A DNA stretch of 64,000 nucleotides from an uncultured Tateyamaria sp. (GTDB taxonomy: Bacteria; Pseudomonadota; Alphaproteobacteria; Rhodobacterales; Rhodobacteraceae), in contig NZ_CANLVZ010000016.1 in NCBI RefSeq assembly GCF_947494755.1, positions 1 through 64,000 of the forward strand, read 5' to 3'. Below, in pieces: positions 9,616 to 19,210 of this stretch; positions within the stretch are counted from its first letter, which is position 1, and every line of letters begins with the position of its first letter. The notes under the pieces are model-generated. The model was not told where the DNA came from and did not search any database. It saw only the letters and a program-made list of their open reading frames with translations. The position numbers and the translations under genes were made by a program.

Positions 9616-10990
9616 AACGCTGAAGGCAAGACGGTTCGGCACAACCCCGCACCGCAGGACACCGACCAGGCTGACAAAACAAGCCCTGCCGGTGTTTCTG
9701 GCGATCTACCTGATCGCCATCTTCGTGCCGTTCCAGCTCAGCATCGGACCAATCGTGTTGTCCGCAAGCCGGGCCATCCTTTTGTTCCTCCTGCCATTTC
9801 TGGTGCGGCTTTTGCTGGTCGGCAATGCGGGCAAAATCATCCTGTCGGACATCCTTTTCGGGCTCTATTGCCTGTGGATTGTGATCAGCATGACCGAAAA
9901 TCACGGGCTCATCCCGTCGATTGAATATGTCGGGATCGCAACCATCGAAACCATGGGTGCCTATCTGTTGGGCCGTTGCCTGATCCGGGACGCAGATACA
10001 TTCGAACGCATGGTTCGCTTCATGTTCGGGATCATATTGGTGCTGGTCCCGTTCGCCCTGTTCGAGACGATCACCGGCTACAACCTGCTGCTTCAGATTT
10101 CGAACGCGATCATCCCCTCCCAACCCGAGGTCCCACCGCTGCGTCGCATGGGACTTGAACGGGTGCAGGCCACCTTGGATCATCCCATCCACTTTGGCAT
10201 CATCATCGGCGCGATGGTCAGTCTGACCTATGCGGTAATCGGGTATGGCCGATCCCTCCTGTTCCGCGTCAGCGTGACCGCCATGGTCTTTCTGACAGGG
10301 TTCTTTTCGCTGTCGTCTGGCGCGCTGGCCATGATGTTCGTTCAGATCATGCTGCTGGCTTATGACGGCCTGTTCAAGCGGTTAGCCGAACGATGGCAGG
10401 TGTTTTTGTGGTTCGTCATCGCCATCGCCCTGTTCGAATACCTGACCGGGACAATCCTGCAATTCGTCATTCAGGACTTCGCCTACAACCCTCAAACCGC
10501 ATTCAACCGAACGCGTATTCTGGGCTACGGCATCCAGAACATTCAAAGCAGTCCGTTATACGGGATCGGCCAGAATGAATGGGTCAACCTGCCGGGCATG
10601 TCCGACAGCGTCGATATGTTCTGGCTGTTGATGACAATGACGCATGGAATTCCAGCCGGCATTCTCGTGTTCGTGGCCTTTATCTGGTTGCCGCTGACAC
10701 TGGTGCCGCAGCCTATGCCCACTGCGCGAATTCGAACTTACAAGACAGGCTGGCTGATCAGCATCTGCGGTATCTTCGTGGCGCTCTGGGGCGTACATGT
10801 CTGGCGCGAGGCCTACGTGTTTCTGATGTTCTTGTTGGGAAGCGGGTCGTGGATGCTGCACGCGTCCTCCCCCTCTTACAACCTCTATCCCACCAATCAG
10901 CCGCGCCGCGTCTACCGCCGGATGCCCGAGAAAATCTCGGCTGTTGAGCGGACCCAACACGCCCTGTCAGAACGAGACATCCCGCGATGA
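9581..10990 (+). CDS. O-antigen ligase/polymerase-like membrane protein (Wzy-like)
   Basis: A 469-residue polytopic membrane protein with about ten to eleven hydrophobic segments and the long periplasmic loop expected of Wzy/WaaL proteins. RTRILGYGIQNIQSSPLYGIGQNEW matches the ligase-type loop (I-x(n)-SPLxGxGxN). In this locus it most likely polymerises repeat units in the periplasm. Start is ATG 9581, overlapping the preceding gene by 35 bases; a GTG at 9605 is an alternative. The stop overlaps the next start in an ATGA, which suggests coupled translation. Confidence 0.82.
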   Translation: MPKPRDGRVSVETLKARRFGTTPHRRTPTRLTKQALPVFLAIYLIAIFVPFQLSIGPIVLSASRAILLFLLPFLVRLLLVGNAGKIILSDILFGLYCLWIVISMTENHGLIPSIEYVGIATIETMGAYLLGRCLIRDADTFERMVRFMFGIILVLVPFALFETITGYNLLLQISNAIIPSQPEVPPLRRMGLERVQATLDHPIHFGIIIGAMVSLTYAVIGYGRSLLFRVSVTAMVFLTGFFSLSSGALAMMFVQIMLLAYDGLFKRLAERWQVFLWFVIAIALFEYLTGTILQFVIQDFAYNPQTAFNRTRILGYGIQNIQSSPLYGIGQNEWVNLPGMSDSVDMFWLLMTMTHGIPAGILVFVAFIWLPLTLVPQPMPTARIRTYKTGWLISICGIFVALWGVHVWREAYVFLMFLLGSGSWMLHASSPSYNLYPTNQPRRVYRRMPEKISAVERTQHALSERDIPR

Positions 10991-11886
10991 ACAACCAGAA
11001 CCTGCAAATGACCACCGAACGCTTGCCCGATTTCATCATCATCGGGGCCATGCGTGCAGGCACGACGTCATTGCACAACTACTTCGAGCTTCATCCTCAG
11101 GTCGCTGTGACAGCCGAGAAAGAGCCCGATTTCTTTATCGAGTCCAAATACGGAAACGGCCTTGATTGGTACAAATCCCAGTTTCAGGGTGAGGCTGAAT
11201 TTCTGGGTGAGGCCAGCCCCAACTACAGCAAAGTCGATGTGTTCCCCGGTGTTCCCCAACGGATTCACGACCTGCTGCCGGACGTCAAAATCATCTATGT
11301 GGTACGCGACCCGGTCGAGCGGTTCGTGTCACAATACAATCACATGCTTGCCCGCGGTTTCGACTTGCCCGACCCTGCCGAGATGTGCGCCACGCCGGGT
11401 GATCTGCCACCGGTCGGTGTGCGCCTCGGCCTTGATCGGCCCTATCACCATATTCTGAGCGTCAGCAGCTATGCCCGCCAGCTGCGCGCCTATCTCGAAC
11501 ATTTCGACATGGGTCAAATCCTCGTCGTCGAGTTCGAGGCGCTATATTCAAAGCCCGCCAGCGAGTTGGACAGAATTCAGGATTTTCTGGGCCTCAAACG
11601 GCTTGGCCCCGCAGGCCTTCCCAGCCTCAATCGCAGCGCGGAATTGGGGCGCGTGCCCCTGCCCGTTTTGCGATCTGCGCGCGACACACGGATGGGAAAA
11701 TGGATGCGTGATCGCATGACCCTGCGCACAAGGGATCGGATGAAAAAGCTGATTGCAATGCCCTTTCCAAGCCGCGAACACATTTTCGAAGACAGCCATC
11801 TGGCCCGTGTGCGCCGCGACCTCGAGGCCGACACCAACGCATTCAGAGACATGACAGATATGCCATTCGACAGCTGGTCGATTTAG
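10987..11886 (+). CDS. Sulfotransferase (PAPS-dependent)
   Basis: A 299-residue cytoplasmic sulfotransferase. The 5'-phosphosulfate loop is plain (FIIIGAMRAGTTSLHNYF, about residues 17-34), and the 3'-phosphate motif is YVVRDPVERFVSQY (about 100-113). The family transfers sulfate from PAPS to hydroxyl groups of sugars or lipids. Its place between the polymerase and a GT2 gene, with an ATGA overlap to the polymerase, points to sulfation of the polysaccharide or its repeat unit. The target position is unknown. Confidence 0.88.
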   Translation: MNNQNLQMTTERLPDFIIIGAMRAGTTSLHNYFELHPQVAVTAEKEPDFFIESKYGNGLDWYKSQFQGEAEFLGEASPNYSKVDVFPGVPQRIHDLLPDVKIIYVVRDPVERFVSQYNHMLARGFDLPDPAEMCATPGDLPPVGVRLGLDRPYHHILSVSSYARQLRAYLEHFDMGQILVVEFEALYSKPASELDRIQDFLGLKRLGPAGLPSLNRSAELGRVPLPVLRSARDTRMGKWMRDRMTLRTRDRMKKLIAMPFPSREHIFEDSHLARVRRDLEADTNAFRDMTDMPFDSWSI

Positions 11887-11909
11887 CGCAGAACGAAGGA
11901 ACGGACTTG

Positions 11910-12941
11910 ATGGCAGATCGACAGCACAGCGCCGCGCCAACCTTGGCGGACCGCGACAGCGGTGACCACACGCTTCGCGTTTGGAACGGTGATGTGCCGG
12001 GGGCACCCACGCCTGACATCACCATCATCATCGTCAGCTACAACACCAAGGACCTCACTTTGAAATGTATCGAGACGTTGCTGGACTGCGGCGGCGACGT
12101 GCTGGCCGAGGTCATCGTTTATGACAATGCCTCCAAGGACGGCTCGCCCGACGCGATTGCGCGGGCTTTCCCCCAGGTGCAGCTGATCGCCTCGTCCGAA
12201 AACGCGGGCTTTGCAATGGCCAACAACATCGTCGCGGCCGAGGCCAACGCGCCCTATCTGTTGTTGCTCAACCCCGACACGGAAACCTACGAAGACGCGA
12301 TCGTGAACCTGCTGACCTTCGCCAAGGCCAACCCCGAAGGCGGCATTTACGGCGGACGCACTTACTTTCCCAATGGGGATCTGAACCCGTTTTCCTGCTG
12401 CAACGAAATCACGATGCGCAGCATGACGTGCCGGGTACTGGGCTTGGACAAGATGTTTCCGGGCAGTGAATTCTGCAATTCCGAACAGATCGGCGGGTGG
12501 GAGCGCGACACGGTGCGCCATGTGGACATCGTCATTGGCTGCTTCTTTCTGATCTCCAAGTCGCTTTGGGACAAGCTGGACGGGTTCGACACCAAGTATT
12601 TTATGTACGGCGAAGAGGCCGACCTGTGCCATCGCGCCCGCAAAATGGGCTATCGTCCAATGATCACGCCCGATGCGCGGATCATGCATTTGGTCGGGGC
12701 ATCCACCGGCGTGCGGGCCGACAAGATACAACTTGTTGCCTGCGCCCGCGTCACCCTGATCCGTGAATATTGGCCAGCGTGGAAAGTGCCCATCGGGGTC
12801 TTTCTGGTGCGGGCCTGGGTCGCAAGCCGATTTGCGATCAGTTGGGTCATGGTCAAGATTGGCCGCGCCGGGTCCACCCAATTGCTGGACACGTGGCGGA
12901 TGGTTTGGCGAGAACGAAAAATGTGGCTTAGAGGTTACTAG
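11910..12941 (+). CDS. Glycosyltransferase family 2 (rhamnosyltransferase-like)
   Basis: A 343-residue GT-A enzyme. It has the entry strand ITIIIVSYNTKDLTLKC, the NAGFAMANN motif and the metal-binding-type LLNPDTETYED, then a GCFFLISKSLWDKLDGFD acceptor-side motif and a C-terminal amphipathic or membrane-associated end. This pattern is common in rhamnosyl- and related transferases. ATG 11910 follows AAGGA by nine bases. It lies 23 bases after the sulfotransferase in the same operon. Sugar specificity is not predictable. Confidence 0.9.
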   Translation: MADRQHSAAPTLADRDSGDHTLRVWNGDVPGAPTPDITIIIVSYNTKDLTLKCIETLLDCGGDVLAEVIVYDNASKDGSPDAIARAFPQVQLIASSENAGFAMANNIVAAEANAPYLLLLNPDTETYEDAIVNLLTFAKANPEGGIYGGRTYFPNGDLNPFSCCNEITMRSMTCRVLGLDKMFPGSEFCNSEQIGGWERDTVRHVDIVIGCFFLISKSLWDKLDGFDTKYFMYGEEADLCHRARKMGYRPMITPDARIMHLVGASTGVRADKIQLVACARVTLIREYWPAWKVPIGVFLVRAWVASRFAISWVMVKIGRAGSTQLLDTWRMVWRERKMWLRGY

Positions 12942-12997
12942 AAAAAGGGAGTACGGCGCGTCCAACTTGGGGGGTTGATCGCCGTTTAGGTGCTGAT

Positions 12998-13582
12998 TTG
13001 GCTAGAAAAAACACTTTGTCAATTCGACGACGGTTCTGGCGCCTGCTGCTGACCGTGTTCGATCCACGCGCGTATCTTCACATGTTGAAGATACTGAACT
13101 TCTACAACTATTCTCATGTCGCCCCGCTGAGAAAGATCAAGCAGGGCCGTGGCATCAGCATCAGCCCGAACGTCTGGTTTGCCGAACCCGAACGGATCGA
13201 GATTGGCGACAATGTGCATCTGGGGGGTCGCTGCATGATCTGGGCCGGTCCGACGGTGGCCAGGATCGTGATCGGGGCGGACGCCCTGTTCGGGCCAGAG
13301 GTGATGATCACCGCCGCCAGCTATCGTTACAATGATGGCCCCTGCGTGACCAAGCAGAATATGAACGAAGCAGACGTGATCATTGGCCGAGACGTATGGT
13401 TGGCAACCCGTGTCGTCGTTCTGCCCGGAACCACGATCGGGGATGGCTGTATCGTGGCCGCTGGCGCAGTCCTGTCGGGCACATATCCTGCCATGTCGAT
13501 CATTGCCGGGGCCCCGGCCAAGGTCGTCTCGACCCGTCGTATCGACGATGCCGATCACCCCTTGGCGCACCAGCCCGAATGA
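12998..13582 (+). CDS. Left-handed beta-helix acyltransferase (sugar O-acetyltransferase-like)
   Basis: A 194-residue hexapeptide-repeat transferase, probably acetylating a sugar of the repeat unit. Repeats such as IEIGDNVHLGG, VIIGRDVWLATRVVVLPGTTIGDGC and the closing GAPAKVVSTR are typical of the WcaF/maltose acetyltransferase group. The start is a TTG at 12998, with AGG seven bases upstream. No ATG occurs upstream in frame, and the first internal ATG would remove about 28 residues. The stop overlaps the next start (ATGA). Confidence 0.85.
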   Translation: MARKNTLSIRRRFWRLLLTVFDPRAYLHMLKILNFYNYSHVAPLRKIKQGRGISISPNVWFAEPERIEIGDNVHLGGRCMIWAGPTVARIVIGADALFGPEVMITAASYRYNDGPCVTKQNMNEADVIIGRDVWLATRVVVLPGTTIGDGCIVAAGAVLSGTYPAMSIIAGAPAKVVSTRRIDDADHPLAHQPE

Positions 13583-14472
13583 CCGATCCAGCGCCCATAA
13601 CTCCGGCAGCGGCTGTTGTCATTCCGCACTACAATGACGTGGTGCGCCTCGATCGCTGCCTTGCGGCGCTGACCAAAGACCCCCTGCCCGCCCCCACCGA
13701 AATCGTGGTGGTGGACAACGGCTCGACCCAGGACCTGAGCCGGACATGCGCGGCGCATCCTGACATCACCTTCCTGACCGAAACGCAAAGAGGGGCCGCC
13801 GCCGCCCGCAACGCGGGGGTCGCTCAAACCACTGCGCCCCGCATCTTTTTCCTTGATTGCGACTGTGTCCCGTCCCCGGACTGGATCAAGACCGCCTACG
13901 ACCTGATCGAAGGGCGGGATATAGTCGGCGGGGCCGTGGAGGTGTTTGATGAAACAGCCCCCCCCCGCAACGGGGCGCAGGTGTTTGAAACCGTCTTCGC
14001 CTTCAATCAAGAGCGATATATCGCCGAGATGAATTTTTCAGTGACGGCCAATCTGCTCACGTGGCGTAGAATATGGGATGACGTCGGGCCATTGATACCC
14101 GGCCTGTCCGAAGATCGCGACTGGTGCAACCGCGCCGTCGCCAAGGGCTATCGCCTGACCTATGAACCGCGCCTCTGCGTCGCCCACCCTACGCGAAATG
14201 ACTGGGCCGCACTGCGCAAGAAATGGTTGCGGCTGACAGAGGAGAGTTACGCACTGACGGCACAACAGTCTTTCCGCCGCCCGGTCTGGGCCGTCCGTGC
14301 GGTGTTGGTGCTGATGTCGTCGCTGGCCCATGCACCAAAAATCCTGACCTCCCCCAAACTGGGATCCACCACCGAACGGCTGCGCGGATTGAGCACGCTG
14401 TTCCGGCTGCGCGCGGCGCGGATGGTCTGGATGATGCGTCAGGTCTTTTCAACGCCACTGCCGTCACCTTAG
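13579..14472 (+). CDS. Glycosyltransferase family 2
   Basis: A 297-residue GT-A glycosyltransferase. The entry motif is AVVIPHYNDVVRLDRCLAAL, followed by EIVVVDNGSTQD, AAARNAGVAQT and the DXD-like FFLDCDCVPSPDW, then an E-D-R-D-W motif (LSEDRDWCNRA) used as the catalytic-base region in this family. The ATG at 13579 overlaps the upstream stop by four bases, so translation is probably coupled to the acetyltransferase. An upstream in-frame extension lies inside that gene and is rejected. Confidence 0.88.
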   Translation: MTDPAPITPAAAVVIPHYNDVVRLDRCLAALTKDPLPAPTEIVVVDNGSTQDLSRTCAAHPDITFLTETQRGAAAARNAGVAQTTAPRIFFLDCDCVPSPDWIKTAYDLIEGRDIVGGAVEVFDETAPPRNGAQVFETVFAFNQERYIAEMNFSVTANLLTWRRIWDDVGPLIPGLSEDRDWCNRAVAKGYRLTYEPRLCVAHPTRNDWAALRKKWLRLTEESYALTAQQSFRRPVWAVRAVLVLMSSLAHAPKILTSPKLGSTTERLRGLSTLFRLRAARMVWMMRQVFSTPLPSP

Positions 14473-14518
14473 GCGGCTGGCCACTAACACTGATTTCAAG
14501 CGGAACGGAGGATTGAAC

Positions 14519-14626
14519 ATGCAAAGCCATAAATGCCAACCATCCTGCGCGCCCGCCTATATCTCTGAAGCCAGGACGCGCAGACCAATCCCTCCCACCG
14601 ACATGGACGTCGCGAATGATCCGTAA
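14519..14626 (+). CDS. Small ORF with strong ribosome-binding site, overlapping the flippase start
   Basis: A 35-codon frame starts at ATG 14519, six bases after a near-perfect GGAGGA (14507-14512). It ends at TAA 14624-14626, eleven bases inside the flippase gene (start 14616). The peptide begins MQSHKCQPSCAPAY. The flippase start itself has little ribosome-binding sequence, so this frame may act as a translational-coupling leader rather than encode a working peptide. It is seen directly; its function is inferred. Confidence 0.4.
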   Translation: MQSHKCQPSCAPAYISEARTRRPIPPTDMDVANDP

Positions 14627-16034
14627 CAGTGCCTTCATCTTTGGTGGCAATATCGTGTCATCACTGTTTTTGCTGGCCCGTAACGTGTTTCTTGCTCGAC
14701 TACTTACGGTTGAAAATTACGGTATCGCGATGACCTTCGCGATCATTGTGGCGGCGATGGAACTGGCCACCAACATGGCGTCAGACCGGATGCTGATCCA
14801 GGCCAAGGATGGGGATGACGCAAAACTTCAAAGCACGATGCACGGGTTTGAAATCATGCGCGGTGCGGTGCTTGCGTTCTTTCTGTTCATCTGCGCCACC
14901 CCCTTGGCCAACTTCTTTCAGGCCCCCCAAGCGGTGGATGCCTTTCAGGTTCTCGCGCTGGTCCCATTGCTGCGCGGCTTCCGGCATCTCGACATGTTTC
15001 GGGTGCAGCGCAAAAAGGACTTCAAATCCTTCGTTCTGGTGCCGCTGATCTCGCAGGGCGGGGCGATGCTTGCGATCTTTCCGCTGGTGATGATCTTTCC
15101 CGACTACCGGGCCATGGTCGCCTCGATCATGCTGCAACACGGTGCGTTTGTGCTGTTGTCGCACTACTGGGCGCAGCGCCGCTACGGGCTGGGTCTCGAT
15201 ATAGCGACCGCGCGGCGGGTCATGGCCTTTGGTCTGCCCTTGATGACCAACGGGCTGTTGATGTTCATGATCCTGAACGGGGACCGGTTGATCATCGCGA
15301 ACCAGTTCGGGCCCGTCGAATTGGGCTGGTTCAGTGCCGCCTTCACCATTGCGCTGACGCCGACGCTGATCGTGGGCAAAACAATCCAAACTGTGTTCCT
15401 GCCCACCCTGTCGCGCCGGTTTCAGCAACAGCGCGGGCTTGAGCTGGGCGCGATTGCCGCTGTGCAGGCGGGCATTGCTGCGGGCGTCGGCTTTGCCGTG
15501 ATCCTTGCGACCATCGGGCCATGGTTGTTTCGCGCATTGTTTGGCGAAGAATTTGATCAGGCTCTGCCCCTTTTGGTGCTGTTGGGATTGATGCAAGGCC
15601 TTCGGATCGCCAAGGCAGGCCCGGTGACCATCTCCATCGCGACGGCCCATACCTCGGATCCGCTCTATGCCAATCTTGTTCGTATCAGCGCGATCCCGGT
15701 CGGGCTGATCATCGTCCTGATGGGTGGCAGCGCAACGCATCTGGTCATTGTAGCCATCTTGGGCGAAATCGCATCGCTGATCATGTCGCTATCCTTGGTC
15801 AACAAGCGGATCGGCCTGGCATGGCGGACATGGATTCCGCTGCTGGTCTTTACCTCGGTAATCGGCGGCATGATTGTCCTGACCGCGCGCAATGTGGACC
15901 CGTCTTTTGCGTCGATCTTCGACACGGACCGCCTGGTTTTGCTGTTGGTCTTTGGCACCGGCTTCTTCCTGATCCGGGAGCTTTGGGAGATGGCCATGAA
16001 AAAGGTCGCGGTGCGGGACGACGCCGTGCAGTGA
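14616..16034 (+). CDS. Oligosaccharide flippase (Wzx/PST family)
   Basis: A 472-residue polytopic membrane protein with about twelve to fourteen hydrophobic segments, beginning MIRNSAFIFGGNIVSSLFLLARNVFLARLL. This is the characteristic first helix of Wzx/RfbX-type flippases. It should move the lipid-linked repeat unit across the inner membrane for the Wzy-like polymerase at 9581-10990, giving the locus a Wzx/Wzy logic. The start at 14616 lies within a short upstream frame that has the better ribosome-binding site. Confidence 0.9.
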   Translation: MIRNSAFIFGGNIVSSLFLLARNVFLARLLTVENYGIAMTFAIIVAAMELATNMASDRMLIQAKDGDDAKLQSTMHGFEIMRGAVLAFFLFICATPLANFFQAPQAVDAFQVLALVPLLRGFRHLDMFRVQRKKDFKSFVLVPLISQGGAMLAIFPLVMIFPDYRAMVASIMLQHGAFVLLSHYWAQRRYGLGLDIATARRVMAFGLPLMTNGLLMFMILNGDRLIIANQFGPVELGWFSAAFTIALTPTLIVGKTIQTVFLPTLSRRFQQQRGLELGAIAAVQAGIAAGVGFAVILATIGPWLFRALFGEEFDQALPLLVLLGLMQGLRIAKAGPVTISIATAHTSDPLYANLVRISAIPVGLIIVLMGGSATHLVIVAILGEIASLIMSLSLVNKRIGLAWRTWIPLLVFTSVIGGMIVLTARNVDPSFASIFDTDRLVLLLVFGTGFFLIRELWEMAMKKVAVRDDAVQ

Positions 16035-16039
16035 CGCGG

Positions 16040-16789
16040 CTAGGCGCGCACCTCATTCGACCAGGTTTCAAGGGCTTGCGCCGCCTCGACCGTCATTTCG
16101 GTCAGAAACAGATCGGGCCGGCGCATCAGGATATCGGGGGAATGTCGCCACCACGCCGACGCTTCGATATGGGTTTGAACGGGCGCGGCAAACCGCATCT
16201 TCAGCACTTTGGCCGGAACCCCGCCAACCACTTCAAAGGGCTGCACATCCTTGGTGACGACGGCTCCGGCGGCGATGACAGCCCCGGTTCCGACAGATCG
16301 ACATCCCGACAGGATCGTGGCCCCATCCCCGATCCAGACATCGTGGCCAATGCTGATCGGATTTTCTCGATCCGTCTCAATCGTATCGCGGTGCAAGGCC
16401 CCCAACGCGGCATTGTAGAAAAACGGATGTTGGGTGGCGCGTTCAATAGGATGGTTGCGGCGGCGCACGGTGATGCCCGTCCCGAACGAGCAATATGCAC
16501 CCACCCGAGACCCCGGCGGCAAGGCGCCCAGCCTCAGCAACCCACCATAGGAATAAAGCCCGACCTCAATATCCAAGGCGCGGGCAAGATGCGCGCGATA
16601 GGACTGCGAAAACATCTCGCCCCCCTCTAGCCGCAGCACAAGTTTCAGCGCCCGTGACCGAAGCCGGGGGATGCGCGCCAGTTTCAGCAACGCATGCGCC
16701 AACGGACTGCGCCCGTTGCGCGCTGCCGCCTTCATCAATGCTTCAGCGTTCGGTTTGACTGCGCTCAGCGGGTCGGTGGTGTCGACCAT
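16040..16789 (-). CDS. Hexapeptide-repeat acyltransferase (CatB/serine acetyltransferase-like)
   Basis: A 249-residue left-handed beta-helix acyltransferase on the minus strand. Motifs include [38 protein letters not shown] and the closing [14 protein letters not shown], placing it with xenobiotic/sugar O-acetyltransferases. ATG 16789 is chosen because GGAGA lies five bases upstream; the longer in-frame extension is not protein-like. It faces the flippase gene end to end with only five bases between, and it diverges from the pyruvyltransferase gene. The second of three acetyltransferases in the locus. Confidence 0.85.
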   Translation of the reverse strand: MVDTTDPLSAVKPNAEALMKAAARNGRSPLAHALLKLARIPRLRSRALKLVLRLEGGEMFSQSYRAHLARALDIEVGLYSYGGLLRLGALPPGSRVGAYCSFGTGITVRRRNHPIERATQHPFFYNAALGALHRDTIETDRENPISIGHDVWIGDGATILSGCRSVGTGAVIAAGAVVTKDVQPFEVVGGVPAKVLKMRFAAPVQTHIEASAWWRHSPDILMRRPDLFLTEMTVEAAQALETWSNEVRA

Positions 16790-16979
16790 ACGTCTCTCCA
16801 TCTTGGATCCGGTCTGTAGCGGCCCCTGACCAAAATGCCCAATGATTTGGCCAAAACCAGCACCGGCAGGCCAAAGACCGCCAAGTGCAGCGATGATCGG
16901 TTTCCCCGTCACAATCTTTCGGTATGAAGAAGCCACACGCCCAAAGTGGTGCGACGTAAGAAGAGCGGAAGTAAGCAAG

Positions 16980-18161
16980 ATGAGCGCAGGTCGAGAGATC
17001 ACGATCGGGCTGTTGGGCCACACAACGACATCCTCAAATCTGGGCATCGGCGCGCTGACGATCGCCGACATGCGGATCATCCAAGAGGCCGCCAGCGCCC
17101 TTGGTCATACCGTGCATTTCGAGATCGCAGCGTGGCGCGAACCAAACGATCCCTATATCACCGGCGACAACGTCACCTATCACCAACTCAGTCGAAAATT
17201 CCTGACCTCCCCCAGTGGAATGTGGGCGATGGCGCGGCGGTGCAGTCTGATGGTGGATATCTGCGGCGGCGACAGCTTTACCGACATCTATGGAACCAAG
17301 CGGTTTCTCTATCAGATGGCGGCGCAGCGGATCACCCTGGCGGCGCGCACACCGCTCGGCTTTGCGCCCCAAACCATCGGGCCTTTCCAACGCACCTGGG
17401 TTCAAAAGGCGGCTGTGGCGGTCATGCGCAAATCCGCTTTCGTCTTTGCACGCGATCAATTGTCGACCGCCTACGCGACCAAGATCTCCGGCCAGGATAT
17501 CAATCTGAACGAAGCAACCGATGTCGCCTTCCTGCTGCCCTACGACAAACCTGCCGCAACCGACGATGGCACCGTGCATGTAGGGATCAATGTGTCAGGC
17601 CTGCTGTTTTCGGGCGGCTACACCGGCAAGAACGAATTTGGCCTCAAGCTCGACTACGCCGCCCTGATCCGCGATCTGGTGTCCTATTTCAACGACCTGG
17701 ACGGATGCACCGTGCATCTGATCAGTCACGTGATCCGGCCTGACAATTCCATGGCCAAGGAAGACGACCACGCCGCGGCCCTGCAACTCGCCCGCGAATT
17801 CGAAGGCGTGATTGCCGAGCCGCCCGCGCAAGACCCAAGCATGGCCAAAAGCCAGATTGCGGCCATGGATTTCTTCTTTGGCGCGCGCATGCACGCCTGC
17901 ATCGCGGCCTTTTCCAGTGGGGTGCCGGTCATTCCGATGGCCTACAGCCGCAAATTCATCGGGCTGTTCGGCACCCTTGGATACGATCACGTCGCGGATT
18001 GCCGCGAGGTCGACGCCGCACAGGCCCGCAAGATGATCATTGATGGGTACCACGACCGGGCGAACCTCAAAAAAGCGGTCGCTGTCGCACTCAAAGACGT
18101 GGACGAACGGCTTGAAACCTATCGCGATTGTCTGACCCAGACGTTGCGCCATTCCGGATAG
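16980..18161 (+). CDS. Polysaccharide pyruvyltransferase family protein
   Basis: A 393-residue protein of the CsaB/WcaK type, which transfers pyruvate from PEP onto a sugar as a ketal. Family landmarks are [13 protein letters not shown] near the N terminus, [18 protein letters not shown], and the C-terminal [23 protein letters not shown]. The ATG at 16980 follows GGAAG and removes an N-terminal extension that overlaps divergent DNA. Pyruvyl ketals add negative charge; with the sulfotransferase this predicts an acidic polymer. The FrhB-like gene at 6436-7659 is its common genomic partner. Confidence 0.88.
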   Translation: MSAGREITIGLLGHTTTSSNLGIGALTIADMRIIQEAASALGHTVHFEIAAWREPNDPYITGDNVTYHQLSRKFLTSPSGMWAMARRCSLMVDICGGDSFTDIYGTKRFLYQMAAQRITLAARTPLGFAPQTIGPFQRTWVQKAAVAVMRKSAFVFARDQLSTAYATKISGQDINLNEATDVAFLLPYDKPAATDDGTVHVGINVSGLLFSGGYTGKNEFGLKLDYAALIRDLVSYFNDLDGCTVHLISHVIRPDNSMAKEDDHAAALQLAREFEGVIAEPPAQDPSMAKSQIAAMDFFFGARMHACIAAFSSGVPVIPMAYSRKFIGLFGTLGYDHVADCREVDAAQARKMIIDGYHDRANLKKAVAVALKDVDERLETYRDCLTQTLRHSG

Positions 18162-18534
18162 TACGCCGCCTGCAGCATTTTGGGGCGTGACGCGGGTAAA
18201 AGCCGCCAACCCACGATAGTCGACCACCCGAAACCATACACCTACGGACCCGAATCGAGCCGGTTTCAGTGCCGTTTTTCTGAGCAAATGCAAGCACTCA
18301 GACATAATTCGCATGTTTATTGCGCAGTTTTTCGTAATTTCAGCGAGGTTCGGCCAGAAATCGCTTTCGCGCGAGGATTGCATGAAAACTTTTTGCACGT
18401 GCAGCAGGCTTTTGTCACAAACTGAACGTATCGATAAGACGACGCGTCAGATCAGCCGCACCTCACTGTGATTTGGGTCCGGCGCATCGCATTCGATGAC
18501 GCCGAACATGAGCAGACCGCCAGGGAAGAATTTT
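18162..18534. promoter_or_regulatory. Long leader region before the initiating sugar transferase, with TGCACGTGCA palindrome
   Basis: A 373-base, AT-richer stretch with no gene. It contains the perfect 10-bp palindrome TGCACGTGCA at 18394-18403, about 130 bases before the sugar transferase start. This is a reasonable operator candidate for control of the first committed step. No convincing -35/-10 pair was found by eye. Confidence 0.35.
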
Positions 18535-19203
18535 ATGTTTTTTGACAATATGATACCTTCGACACGTTCACAGTTTGCTCTGGGCCGCCGGGCCAATACT
18601 TTCTATCGCCGGTTTGGCAAGCGGACGTTGGACATCGTCATCGTTCTGGCCAGCCTTCCCATATTCTTGCCAATCATCGCGATCATTGCAGGCCTTGTCG
18701 CGCTGGATGGTGGCAAGCCATTCTACCTGCAAAACCGGATCGGGCGTAGCGGTCGTGTCTTTAAGTTGCTCAAGATCCGTACGATGGTGCCCAACGCTGA
18801 CGAACGGCTCGAACAGCACCTCCGCGCGGACCCCGCCGCCCGCGCAGAGTGGGACGCCACCCAAAAGCTCAAGAACGATCCCCGCATCATTCCCATCGGG
18901 CGTTTTCTGCGGCGCAGTTCACTGGATGAGTTGCCACAGCTTTTGAACGTACTGATGGGCCACATGAGCGTCGTGGGCCCGCGCCCGATGATGTGTAGCC
19001 AACGCACGCTTTATCCCGGCACCGACTATTATCGGCTGTTCCCCGGCATCACCGGAAACTGGCAGGTATCTGACCGCCACGAAACGAAATTCGCGACCCG
19101 GGCCCGTTACGACTCCGAATACATGTCGACGCAATCCTTGGGGACGGATCTGGGCATTATGATGCAGACCGTGCGCGTTGTTGTGCGCGGCACCGGCGTC
19201 TGA
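18535..19203 (+). CDS. Undecaprenyl-phosphate sugar phosphotransferase (ExoY/bacterial sugar transferase)
   Basis: A 222-residue initiating transferase that loads the first sugar phosphate onto undecaprenyl phosphate. One N-terminal hydrophobic segment (IVIVLASLPIFLPIIAII) is followed by the conserved core: KLLKIRTMVPNAD, RFLRRSSLDELPQLLNVL, MSVVGPRPM and the closing PGITGNWQVSDR. Start ATG 18535 has GGGAAG in front; in-frame ATGs at 18496 and 18508 are possible. It stands apart from the upstream genes behind a long leader, so it may be separately controlled. Confidence 0.92.
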   Translation: MFFDNMIPSTRSQFALGRRANTFYRRFGKRTLDIVIVLASLPIFLPIIAIIAGLVALDGGKPFYLQNRIGRSGRVFKLLKIRTMVPNADERLEQHLRADPAARAEWDATQKLKNDPRIIPIGRFLRRSSLDELPQLLNVLMGHMSVVGPRPMMCSQRTLYPGTDYYRLFPGITGNWQVSDRHETKFATRARYDSEYMSTQSLGTDLGIMMQTVRVVVRGTGV

Positions 19204-19210
19204 AAGTCAC

